From the NCBI GenBank assembly GCA_050633265.1, contig JBOEGE010000010.1:1-64000 (forward strand): 64,000 nt of DNA, read 5' to 3'. Positions within the stretch are counted from its first letter, which is position 1. Every line of letters begins with the position of its first letter. The position numbers and the translations under genes are program-made. This document shows, piece after piece, positions 35,092 through 42,955 of this stretch. The notes below the pieces were generated by a model that searched no databases, was not told where the DNA came from, and saw only the letters and a program-made list of their open reading frames with translations. The DNA is from JBLHZY01 sp050633265. Its GTDB lineage: Bacteria > Pseudomonadota > Alphaproteobacteria > Rhodobacterales > Rhodobacteraceae.

Positions 35092-36963
35092 ATGACCGCA
35101 GAATTCATGTTCATCACCTTCACCCTTTTTCTCGCCGGGATGATCGCTGTGCCGCTGGCCTCGCGCTTTGGATTGGGATCTGTTTTGGGCTATTTGATCG
35201 CTGGGATCGCGATTGGCCCTGTCATGCAATGGGCAGGAGTTGATGTCGTCGCTTTGCAGCATTTCACCGAATTTGGCGTTGTGATGATGCTGTTCTTGAT
35301 CGGGCTCGAGATGCAGCCAAAGGTTCTTTGGGCGATGCGCGCGCGGATCTTTGTGATGGGCGGATTGCAGGTCGGGCTGACAACGCTCGCAGTGATGGGC
35401 GTTGCGATCCTGTTTGGGCAAGGCTGGACGATTGCGCTTGCGATTGGCCTGATCTTTGCGCTCTCTTCCACGGCAATTGTGACCCAAACATTGAACGAAA
35501 AAGGGCTTATGCGCAGCGATGGCGGGCAAGCAAGCTTCTCGGTTCTTCTGTTCCAAGACATTGCCGTGATCCCGATGCTCGCGCTGATCCCCTTGCTTGC
35601 GCTGCCAGAACTCACAGAGGCGCTTTCCCACGGCGGTGCCGATCACGGCGCAGGCCACGGCGAGGCCGGGCTAAGCCTGAATATGGTCGAGGGCCTCCCC
35701 GGCTGGCAAATCGCGCTGGTCACACTCGGCGCCATTGCGTTTGTCATCGTTGCAGGGCGTTATTTGACCGGCCCGATCTTTCGCTATGTCGCGGGGGCAC
35801 GTCTGCGCGAACTGTTTGTGAGCACTGCACTGATGATGGTCGTTGGCATCGCGCTATTGATGACAATGGTGGGTCTATCCCCCGCATTAGGGACGTTTTT
35901 GGCCGGGGTCGTGATGGCCAATAGCGAATACCGCCACGAGCTGGAAAGTGATATTGCGCCCTTTAAGGGCATCTTTCTGGGCGTGTTTTTCATCACAGTC
36001 GGGGCGAGCATCGACTTTGCGCTCCTATCCCAGAACCTTTGGCTCGTCTTTGGGCTGACGCTTGGTTTGATCCTGCTGAAATGCCTCGTCATGCTGGTGA
36101 TTGGGCGTGTGTTCAAACTGGCTGGTGGCGATAAATGGCTCTTTGCGCTTGGGTTGGCGCAAGCCGGGGAATTTGGCTTTGTTCTGGTGTCCTTCACGGT
36201 GGCGAATGCTGTGATCCCGGGGCCAATTGCGGCTCTATTACTGCTGATTGTGGCTCTTTCTATGCTGGCTACGCCTGCGCTGTTCATACTCTATGACAAG
36301 CTCATCGCGCCCCACTATTCCCGCCAACAAGAACGCGACGCAGATGAGATCGCCTCCAATGCAAAGATCATCATCGCTGGCCATGGGCGCTTTGGCGGCA
36401 TCGTGAACCGCGCGCTTCAGGCCGCTGACATTGAAACCACTGTGGTTGATTACAGCAGCGAGCAGTTAGAGATGCTGCGCAACTTTGGCTTAAGCGTTCA
36501 TTACGGTGATGCGACCCGCCCCGATCTGCTGCATGCGGCCGGGATTGATGAGGCCAAAGTGATTGTGATCGCGATCGACAATAAAGCCGCCATCACCGAA
36601 CTCGCCCGCCACCTCCATGAGCATCACCCCCATGTGCATGTCGTGGCCCGCGCGATTGATCGCTGGCATGTCTATGATCTTTGGGCTGTTGGTTGCCGTG
36701 ATATTATCCGCGAAACCTATGACAGCTCCATTCGCGCCACCCGCTCAACCTTCGAAGCGCTTGGCTATCCGCGCGAGAAGGCCGAACGGCTGACAGGGGC
36801 GTTTGAGGCCTTTGATCGCAAGACAATGCTTGAATTGGCCGAAGTCTATGACATCAACGATCCGCATTCGCAAAACAGTCTCTATTCCACCACTTTACGT
36901 GAGAATATGGCTACATGGGAGGTCGAGCTTAAGCAGCAGATGAAGGCCGTAATGGACAGCTAA
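35092..36963 (+). CDS. Monovalent cation:proton antiporter, CPA2/KefC type with RCK domain
   Basis: The 623-residue protein has about 12 membrane segments in residues 1-400, then a cytosolic TrkA-N (RCK) domain beginning near residue 420 with IIIAGHGRFGGIVNRALQ, a Rossmann motif for NAD(H). A histidine-rich loop (HGGADHGAGHGEAG, about 180-195) lies between membrane segments. The family moves potassium or sodium out in exchange for protons. No KefG-type ancillary gene is next to it. It stands alone, with catabolic genes upstream and the accessory islet downstream. Confidence 0.92.
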   Translation: MTAEFMFITFTLFLAGMIAVPLASRFGLGSVLGYLIAGIAIGPVMQWAGVDVVALQHFTEFGVVMMLFLIGLEMQPKVLWAMRARIFVMGGLQVGLTTLAVMGVAILFGQGWTIALAIGLIFALSSTAIVTQTLNEKGLMRSDGGQASFSVLLFQDIAVIPMLALIPLLALPELTEALSHGGADHGAGHGEAGLSLNMVEGLPGWQIALVTLGAIAFVIVAGRYLTGPIFRYVAGARLRELFVSTALMMVVGIALLMTMVGLSPALGTFLAGVVMANSEYRHELESDIAPFKGIFLGVFFITVGASIDFALLSQNLWLVFGLTLGLILLKCLVMLVIGRVFKLAGGDKWLFALGLAQAGEFGFVLVSFTVANAVIPGPIAALLLLIVALSMLATPALFILYDKLIAPHYSRQQERDADEIASNAKIIIAGHGRFGGIVNRALQAADIETTVVDYSSEQLEMLRNFGLSVHYGDATRPDLLHAAGIDEAKVIVIAIDNKAAITELARHLHEHHPHVHVVARAIDRWHVYDLWAVGCRDIIRETYDSSIRATRSTFEALGYPREKAERLTGAFEAFDRKTMLELAEVYDINDPHSQNSLYSTTLRENMATWEVELKQQMKAVMDS

Positions 36964-37220
36964 TTTCCGGCTACAGGAAGCGCGGCAAAGGGCCATTGCC
37001 CGCAATTTTCACGGGCTGAATGTGACAATACAAAGCGTTCGATTAGCACCTTGCCGCTTTCGTCATTGTCATAGATCCGCGCGGCTCTGCTTTGTCGAAT
37101 TATCTTTTTCCATCTTGTTGTTGCCCTTGGCATTTCCGTTATTGACACGGCTCAAAACACGCCGTTTTAGTGAGTAATGCAGCCGTGTTGGTTGGCTGAT
37201 GTTCTTCAGGAGACGAGAAG
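36964..37220 (+). promoter_or_regulatory. Promoter region of the carbonic anhydrase gene with nested inverted repeats
   Basis: TTGACA (37142-37147) is a possible -35 box. ACACGGCT (37145-37152) and AGCCGTGT (37181-37188) form an 8-bp inverted repeat, within which AAAAC (37154-37158) and GTTTT (37164-37168) form a second. This overlap of promoter and repeats suggests operator binding or a leader hairpin. The rest of the 257 bases holds no convincing gene. Confidence 0.45.
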
Positions 37221-38069
37221 ATGAAAATGTCGCTTTTTATTGCTGCACCAGCAGTATTGTTTACTTCGATCGCTGTCGCGGAAACTGAAACGCATGCCGT
37301 TTCTGACGAGGTCATTTCCGAACAGCGCGCGGCACTTGCTGGCGCAACAGACGGCATGGGATATGGCCCGCAATCGCCCCGTGATATTGATGCCCCCGCG
37401 GGTATCAACATCCGCGCGTTCAGCGTGGCGCCGCCTGCCACTGAAATGGCGCTGTGTGATATCCATTTCCACGAAAACGCCGAGCACAAGGGCGGTGAGT
37501 TCACTGTTTTTGCGGGCAACGGCAATGGGCACGGATATGGTACGGGTTTCAAATACAACGGCGAACTGACAGAAGCCGAACTGGCACCTATCGACACGAA
37601 GGTTGGCGAGAGCGAACATGGTGACCTCGTTCCCGGCGATACAATCGAGATTCACTTCGTGCATTCGACGGCACAGGCGACCATTGGCAACAGCCTTGGC
37701 ACCTGTCTGAGCGACGCAATCGGCAATCCCCAACTGCGAGTCGAGGCGGTTGTCGGCGTGTTGGTGTCTGAAGGCGGCGAAGACCTGACCGAGATCGCCC
37801 GGATTGAAGAGATCAACGGCATGAACCAGGTGCCGAACCTGCCCGCCGATCTTGGAGAGCCGGTTGTCTATGAAGGCTCAACCACTGGCCCTGGTTATAA
37901 CGAGAAAGGATCACCCTTCCAGGTTACCTGGAGCGTGCGCCCACAAGTCGTAAAGCTAAACATTGCCTCGGTAGATGCCTGGCTAAAGGATAACCCATTC
38001 GAGGAAGACCACGCTCACGGCGTGAGAAACCTGGTCATCAATCCCGAATTGCTGTCACCAATCAACTGA
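37221..38069 (+). CDS. Probable delta-class carbonic anhydrase, secreted
   Basis: The 282-residue protein has a Sec signal peptide of about 20 residues (cleavage AVA/ET). The mature part contains SPRDID, then Cys79-x-x-His82-x-His84 with Glu88-His89-Lys90 (the motif HFHENAEHKGGEF), which I recognise as the zinc-binding pattern of delta-class carbonic anhydrases, first known from diatoms and also found in marine bacteria. A second conserved region HFVHSTAQ follows near residue 155. GGAGACGAG precedes the ATG; a strong terminator follows. It would hydrate CO2 in the periplasm. Base use is less GC-rich than the flanking catabolic genes. Family call from memory of the motif. Confidence 0.65.
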   Translation: MKMSLFIAAPAVLFTSIAVAETETHAVSDEVISEQRAALAGATDGMGYGPQSPRDIDAPAGINIRAFSVAPPATEMALCDIHFHENAEHKGGEFTVFAGNGNGHGYGTGFKYNGELTEAELAPIDTKVGESEHGDLVPGDTIEIHFVHSTAQATIGNSLGTCLSDAIGNPQLRVEAVVGVLVSEGGEDLTEIARIEEINGMNQVPNLPADLGEPVVYEGSTTGPGYNEKGSPFQVTWSVRPQVVKLNIASVDAWLKDNPFEEDHAHGVRNLVINPELLSPIN

Positions 38070-38080
38070 TTCTATCATCG

Positions 38081-38110
38081 AATAGAGCGGGTAAATCAGC
38101 CCGCTCTATT
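38081..38110 (+). terminator. Terminator after the carbonic anhydrase gene
   Basis: AATAGAGCGGG (38081-38091) and CCCGCTCTATT (38100-38110) form a perfect 11-bp stem with an 8-base loop, 11 bases after the stop codon and followed by a short AT-rich tail. It isolates the gene from the downstream toxin fragment. Confidence 0.8.
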
Positions 38111-38209
38111 TACGCGCCGACTGAGCCCTGCCCCGCCGCGCGGATCGCGACTTACACTGCAAAGGTTACAGCTGCGCTGTCCAAGGCTGGTCGGGCCGGA
38201 CAAGCATTA

Positions 38210-38830
38210 TTGCGTGTATTCGCATTGTTGAAGTCCATCAGCGGCAAGATGATCGACCTTATCAAGGCGCTGAAGGGCAAGATTGATGAGTTGGCAGAAG
38301 GTGTCACCAACGGGATCACAAGGATCACGCGGCGTTCTGGCAAACGGGTGAAAGACCCTGCTGACATGCCATGCTTCAACCGCCCGCCCAATTCGACGCG
38401 GCAAGAGTTTCTGGATCAATTGGCCGAGCAGGAAGCGGCAATCAACAACAGCGACCTGTCCGAACTCATGCGGCGGCGCGCGCTGGTCCGAGCGAATGGA
38501 ACGGGGCCGCTCCGTGATGCCGCGGCGCAGAGCACCGCACGATCACAGTGGTTGTCAAACAGGGTTATTGAAATTCGACAAAGCCAAGGTCTTTCAAGAT
38601 CTGCGGCTAACGCTGTTGCCTTGCAGGAAGCTGCCGGATTAGATGCCACCCATGTTTTAGATATCGTAGCCGGTGGTGATCCATCAGACGTTTCTGGTTT
38701 ACAAAACCGAAGCGTCAATCGTTCGCTTGGAAGCCAATGGAGAAACAAGGTGAGCGTTCTTGATGATGCTTTCGCTAGCCAAGCAAGACAGGGCGCAGTG
38801 AAAGCGCATGTTCGATTAAAACCCTGCTGA
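38210..38830 (+). pseudogene. 5'-truncated polymorphic toxin with Ntox15/Tde-like DNase domain
   Basis: The frame from a TTG at 38210 encodes 206 residues. It opens in a Lys/Leu-rich linker typical of the middle of polymorphic toxins (SGKMIDLIKALKGKIDEL) and ends in a domain with His148-x-x-Asp151 (ATHVLDIVAGGDP) and NRSLGSQWRNK, the pattern I associate with the Ntox15 fold of Tde-type DNase effectors of type VI secretion. The same frame stays open upstream to the terminator and reads as plausible protein from about 38150, without any ribosome binding site. So the N-terminal secretion part has been lost and only a C-terminal toxin tip remains. Its immunity gene follows 7 bases later. Confidence 0.65.
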
Positions 38831-38837
38831 GGATCAA

Positions 38838-39503
38838 ATGAATATTCAAGAAGACATCGATGATATTATGGAAGAAAACGGCCCATTTGGCACGTTAGAA
38901 CCTGTCGCGGACGAAGTGATTGTCCAATATCGCAACAAGTTGCCAAAACTACTGACAACATTTTGGAAGCAGCAAGGGCTAGGTTTTTGGAAGGGTGGGC
39001 TTTTTACTTTGTGCCACCCTGCATCATTCGATGGGCTTCTGAGTCAGATTTTTCACGCTGATAGCGACTTATCCCATGCGGATTGCTACATCTATGGATA
39101 CTCATCTTTTGGCCATCTCTTGGTTTGGAGCGAACGGCATTGGGTCGTTCAGATTGACCTGCTCAACGGTCGCATCACTTGCCCGGTTTTGATTGACCCT
39201 AAAAAGGCGATAAATCCCGATATTCACATGTCAACGAGTCTGACCGTTCACGTCGATAGCCTTGACGTCTATGACGAAGAGGACAAAAAACTCTTCTCCC
39301 GCGCCGTCAAAAAACTGGGGCGTCCCGCTCCCGGGGAAGCGTTTGGTTTTGTCCCTGCCCTTGCTATGGGGGGCGCTCCCAAATTGGAAAACCTCAAGAT
39401 CGTCCCGGCCCTTGAACATTTCCTGTTTCTGGCTCAGCTCCAGCAATTTCAACTGGTAGACTACCTCGCGCGGCCACCGCGCGTTGTCAGAGCTGTTGGG
39501 TGA
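38838..39503 (+). CDS. Immunity protein with GAD-like and DUF1851 domains (Tdi-like)
   Basis: The 221-residue acidic protein shows a GAD-like N-terminal region (GLGFWKGGLFTLCHPASFDGLL) and a DUF1851-type C-terminal region (FGFVPALAMGGAPKLENLKIVPALEHF). This pairing is the known architecture of Tdi immunity proteins that neutralise Tde DNases. GAGGATC precedes the ATG, 7 bases after the toxin stop. Its retention next to a truncated toxin fits either a remnant of a toxin cassette or an orphan immunity gene that protects against sister-cell attack. Codon use is AT-richer than in the flanking genes. Confidence 0.75.
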   Translation: MNIQEDIDDIMEENGPFGTLEPVADEVIVQYRNKLPKLLTTFWKQQGLGFWKGGLFTLCHPASFDGLLSQIFHADSDLSHADCYIYGYSSFGHLLVWSERHWVVQIDLLNGRITCPVLIDPKKAINPDIHMSTSLTVHVDSLDVYDEEDKKLFSRAVKKLGRPAPGEAFGFVPALAMGGAPKLENLKIVPALEHFLFLAQLQQFQLVDYLARPPRVVRAVG

Positions 39504-39541
39504 TTTTTGACCAGAAGACACGCAGAAGAGAGACGTGACAC

Positions 39542-40312
39542 ATGAAAATGATATCAAAGCTCATAGTTCTTGCAGCCGTTATTTACACGCTTTGGGCAGG
39601 CCCGACGCTGGCTCTAGACTGTGGTGACTGGAACAGTGAAACCTTCCTTGCAGAAGCCTCCGTTTCTGATGTGCAAAGCTGCCTGAGGTCTGCGCAAAAT
39701 CCAGGTGCATTAAATTATTTTGGCCGAACGCCGTTGATATCAGCAGCCTTCGCAGGCCGGCCAGACATCATTAACGTTTTGCTTTCTTCAGGGGCGAACG
39801 TAAACGCGCCTGGCGCTTATGATTTTACAGCACTTCATGCGGCGTCTATTTCTGGTTCGGTGCGGTCTGTCCGCGCCTTGCTGAAGGCCGGAGCCGATGT
39901 GAACGCCGCTGATGGTGATCAGAAAACCGCCCTTCATCATGCGGTTGAGGTAGACTTTGATGTAAAGGTTATCCCCCTTCTTTTGAAAAACGGTGCAGAT
40001 GCATCAAGCCAGGACAAATGGGGATATTCCCCACTTCATATGGCGTTGTCGCGCAATCCAAATACGAAGGCCACTGCGCTGTTGATAGAGTCAGGCACTG
40101 ACATGGGTTTGATACTGAAAGACGGCTCAACCTTTCTACATTGGGCAGCACGACAAGCTATCTCACCGGAACATCTTGAACTTATCTTTGACGCCGGTGT
40201 GGATGCGCGCATTAAAGACAAACAAGGCCGCACTGCTGCGGATTATGCCGCCGAGCGACCGAACTTTAAAGCGCATCGGGTGTATTCACGGCTAAGAGAC
40301 GCTGTGAAATAA
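39542..40312 (+). CDS. Secreted ankyrin-repeat protein
   Basis: The 256-residue protein has a Sec signal peptide of about 25 residues (cleavage after LALD or PTLA), two cysteines in the short mature N-terminus, then about six ankyrin repeats (GRTPLISAAFAGR, FTALHAASISGS, KTALHHAVEVD, YSPLHMALSRN, STFLHWAARQA, GRTAADYAAERP). It follows the immunity gene by 38 bases in the same accessory islet. Ankyrin proteins are often immunity or adaptor genes in toxin loci, but this exported form may act in the periplasm on its own. Role unknown. Confidence 0.88.
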   Translation: MKMISKLIVLAAVIYTLWAGPTLALDCGDWNSETFLAEASVSDVQSCLRSAQNPGALNYFGRTPLISAAFAGRPDIINVLLSSGANVNAPGAYDFTALHAASISGSVRSVRALLKAGADVNAADGDQKTALHHAVEVDFDVKVIPLLLKNGADASSQDKWGYSPLHMALSRNPNTKATALLIESGTDMGLILKDGSTFLHWAARQAISPEHLELIFDAGVDARIKDKQGRTAADYAAERPNFKAHRVYSRLRDAVK

Positions 40313-40315
40313 CCT

Positions 40316-40912
40316 TTAACGAAGCTGCCGCAGCAGTATTTCAGCAAGATCATTTATCGCCTCTTCCGGGCCGACCTCAACATGCGTCAGGTGGCGATCA
40401 TCCGCGACAACAAGCATCAAAGCCCCCGCAGAAAACAGCAACCGAAACGCGGCATTGGCGCGCGCAGGCGGGCAATCAAAGCGCGCCGTTAGCCAAGCAA
40501 TCACATCCCGCCCGACATTTTGACTCGCGCCAAAGCCCTGTTTGGCAAGCGCGTCGATGCTCCTGCCCTCAATCATAAAGGCGCGCAGAACCCCTGCGTG
40601 TTGCTCAAAAACCGCCCGGTTTGCCGCCACAAGCGCGCGCAAAGCGGCTAGGTCGCTAAGCTCCGGGCCGATGCAGGCCATGGCCGCCTGCATCTGTGCC
40701 TCGATCTGCGCCAGCATCCGCGCGGAAGCCGCCGCCAGTAAGCCTTCACGATTGGCAAAGCGGTGGTAAAGCGCGCCGTTTGAACAGCCCGAAAGCGCTG
40801 CGATCCGCGCAATAGTAACCGCGCGCAACCCATCCGTCTCTGCCAGCGCGAGCGTGGCATCGACCATCTTATCCGTAGAATCTTCGCTTCGAGACTGAAC
40901 CGGTGCTTTCAT
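40316..40912 (-). CDS. TetR-family transcriptional regulator
   Basis: 198 residues with the TetR helix-turn-helix (VTIARIAALSGCSNGALYHRFANREGLLAAA) near residues 35-65. It is divergent from a CocE-type hydrolase, with a clear TetR-type palindrome in the 92-base gap. Convergent with the ankyrin gene, 3 bases apart. Probably represses the hydrolase and itself. Confidence 0.92.
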   Translation of the reverse strand: MKAPVQSRSEDSTDKMVDATLALAETDGLRAVTIARIAALSGCSNGALYHRFANREGLLAAASARMLAQIEAQMQAAMACIGPELSDLAALRALVAANRAVFEQHAGVLRAFMIEGRSIDALAKQGFGASQNVGRDVIAWLTARFDCPPARANAAFRLLFSAGALMLVVADDRHLTHVEVGPEEAINDLAEILLRQLR

Positions 40913-40950
40913 GTTTGCTTTTCATCATGCTTGCGCTTAACAATCAAGAC

Positions 40951-40966
40951 TAGAGTGCTCACTCTA
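40951..40966. promoter_or_regulatory. TetR operator
   Basis: TAGAGTG-CT-CACTCTA is a 16-bp element with two perfect 7-base arms, lying between the divergent TetR and hydrolase genes, 38 bases before each start. Its position and symmetry are what is expected for the TetR binding site. Confidence 0.75.
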
Positions 40967-41004
40967 TTTTGAGCACCCAGCGATGGGACCGGGGAGGGAA
41001 CCAC

Positions 41005-42759
41005 ATGCAAGACATCATTTTTACGCCGCTCACGCCTCTTTCAGACAAATATTCGCGCTATAAAGGCCCGCCAAATCCGCGCACAGAACGGCTTCTTGCC
41101 GGATCGCAATACGCTAAGGGCGGTCGCCGATTAACCTGCGACATACTCGTTGATCGCGACGTGGCGCTGACCATGCGCGATGGGGTGCGGCTCTATGCCG
41201 ATGTGTTTCGTCCCGCCAGCGATGCGCCCCTGCCCGCGATCATCAATTGGGCCCCCTATGGCAAAGGCGACACCGGCTATTGGACCCTTGATGAGAGCGA
41301 AGTTTTTCCCAATCGTTTCGGGATCAAACGAAGCGCTGTTTCGGGCCTGCAATCTTGGGAAGGATGCGACCCCGCCTTTTGGTGCGCGCACGGTTATGCC
41401 ATCGTCCAGATCGACGCACGCGGCGCGTTCAACTCTGAAGGCGATGTTTGGTTTCTGAGCCAAGGCGAGGGCCGCGACGGGGCGGACGCCATTGAAGAGC
41501 TTGCCGCGCTTGATTGGTGTTCGGGCAAGATCGGCATGGCGGGAAATTCGTGGCTGGCGATGTCGCAATGGCGCATTGCATCCGAGCGCCCGCCCCATCT
41601 CGCGGCCATCGCGCCTTGGGAAGGGCTCTGCGATCCGCACCGCCATAACACCCTGCGCGGCGGCATTCCCGCATTGGCTTTCCCAAGCTTTATCCGCAGC
41701 AAAATGTATGGCGCAGGCAAGGTCGAAGACATCACAGCGATGGCCGAACGCGAGCCGCTTTACAACGCATATTGGGCCGATAAAACCCCGCCCATTGCCC
41801 GGATCGACATCCCCGCCTATGTCGTCGCTTGCTATACAAATCAGGCCCATACCGGCGGAACCTTTAGCGCGTGGGATCGATTGACCAGCCCCAAATGGCT
41901 ACGCATTCACAACACCCAAGAGTGGCCTGATTTCTATAACCCCGCCTATACTGACGATCTGCGCCGCTTCTTTGACGCGACCCTGCGCGGGATCGAAAAC
42001 GGCTGGGAGGAGACCCCAAAAGTGCGCATGTCTGTGCTTGATCCGGGCCACAAAGATATCATCGATCGCCCGGAGGCAAGCTTCCCGCCGCAAGGGGTAT
42101 CCTCGCGCACCCTGTTCCTTGATGCAGGCAGCAAACAGCTCTCCCCTACCCTCCCATCAACCGAGGCCCAAACCGGCTATGCGCTCCAAGACAAACATCC
42201 CGAAGTCGATTTCCTGCACCGGTTTGACGCGGATGTTGAGATCGCCGGAACGCCCCTGCTGACGCTTTGGGTTAGCGCTCAAGGGCACAATGATCTCGAT
42301 CTGTTCGTCTATATTCAAAAGCTCAGCGCCTCTGGCAAACAGCTCTGGCATCAGACGGTTGATCTTGGCCTGCCACTTGGGCGCCTGTGGATGCCCAAAT
42401 TGTTTGCCCTTGGGGTCAAGGCTATGGCGCCGGCCTTCTTTGGCGGGCCGGATGGGCTGCTCCGCCTCTCGCGGCGCGGGCTTGATCCCGATGCCCCCGC
42501 CCATCAGCCCGATCTGTTGCTGGATAAAGAGCGCCCCATTGCTGAAGGCGAAATCGTTGAGGCGGAAATCCCCTTCTGGCCTGTCGCCATGCGCTGGCAT
42601 AAAGGCGAACAATTGCGGCTAAAAATCTCGGGCAAACATCTGTTGCCCGGCCTCTTGCCCGATCTACCAGAGCCCGCCCTGCAGCCCGGCAAGACCCATA
42701 CAATTCATACTGGCGGGCAGTATCCTTCGAAATTGGTGCTGCCGTTTAACCCCGGCTAA
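41005..42759 (+). CDS. CocE/NonD-family (X-Pro dipeptidyl-peptidase-type) hydrolase
   Basis: About 584 residues. An N-terminal alpha/beta hydrolase has the nucleophile in GMAGNSWLAMSQW, with DARGAFNSEG before it; a C-terminal jelly-roll-like region follows from about residue 380 (AGTPLLTLWVSAQGHNDLDLFVYIQK). This is the architecture of cocaine-esterase-like acyl hydrolases and S15 peptidases. The ATG at 41005 has GGGGAGGG upstream, better than the frame start at 40969. Under control of the divergent TetR. It hydrolyses an ester or amide; no signal peptide, so cytoplasmic. Confidence 0.88.
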   Translation: MQDIIFTPLTPLSDKYSRYKGPPNPRTERLLAGSQYAKGGRRLTCDILVDRDVALTMRDGVRLYADVFRPASDAPLPAIINWAPYGKGDTGYWTLDESEVFPNRFGIKRSAVSGLQSWEGCDPAFWCAHGYAIVQIDARGAFNSEGDVWFLSQGEGRDGADAIEELAALDWCSGKIGMAGNSWLAMSQWRIASERPPHLAAIAPWEGLCDPHRHNTLRGGIPALAFPSFIRSKMYGAGKVEDITAMAEREPLYNAYWADKTPPIARIDIPAYVVACYTNQAHTGGTFSAWDRLTSPKWLRIHNTQEWPDFYNPAYTDDLRRFFDATLRGIENGWEETPKVRMSVLDPGHKDIIDRPEASFPPQGVSSRTLFLDAGSKQLSPTLPSTEAQTGYALQDKHPEVDFLHRFDADVEIAGTPLLTLWVSAQGHNDLDLFVYIQKLSASGKQLWHQTVDLGLPLGRLWMPKLFALGVKAMAPAFFGGPDGLLRLSRRGLDPDAPAHQPDLLLDKERPIAEGEIVEAEIPFWPVAMRWHKGEQLRLKISGKHLLPGLLPDLPEPALQPGKTHTIHTGGQYPSKLVLPFNPG

Positions 42760-42774
42760 AGGCCCGCATTTGCG

Positions 42775-42803
42775 CTGCTCCAAAAGCGCGCGTTTTGGAG
42801 CAG
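42775..42803. terminator. Bidirectional hairpin between hydrolase and parB
   Basis: CTGCTCCAAAA (42775-42785) and TTTTGGAGCAG (42793-42803) form a perfect 11-bp stem around GCGCGCG, 15 bases after the hydrolase stop. The A- and T-rich stem ends make it able to act in both directions, between the convergent hydrolase and parAB units. Confidence 0.65.
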
Positions 42804-42933
42804 ATGCAAAGCCCGGCCCGGCGGGAAACTCAGCCAGACGGGCCTCAAAAAATCCTCTAACTCATTGAAAATAAAGGATAAATACTAAAAGCACCGCTTT
42901 GAAGACATGCGCATATCCAACCTTACCTGCGGC

Positions 42934-42955
42934 AACCTTACCCGCGGATAAGGTT
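42934..42955. repeat. parS-like palindrome 1 (with an extra half site upstream)
   Basis: A 22-bp palindrome with core TTACCCGCGGATAA and outer AACC/GGTT, one mismatch between arms, overlapping the parB stop codon. A half copy (AACCTTACCTGCGG) lies at about 42919-42932. The same core recurs at 44080, 44401 and 45191, only within this partition locus, as expected of centromere sites bound by ParB. Confidence 0.7.

Noticed and set aside
36960..37148. Small minus-strand frame (62 codons) between the antiporter and the carbonic anhydrase
   Set aside because: Reads somewhat like protein but has no ribosome binding site, no recognised family and overlaps the carbonic anhydrase promoter; might be a remnant, not supported as a gene.
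38210..40312. Complete type VI secretion system
   Set aside because: Only a toxin tip, an immunity gene and an ankyrin gene are present; no structural tss, VgrG or PAAR genes are seen in the window.
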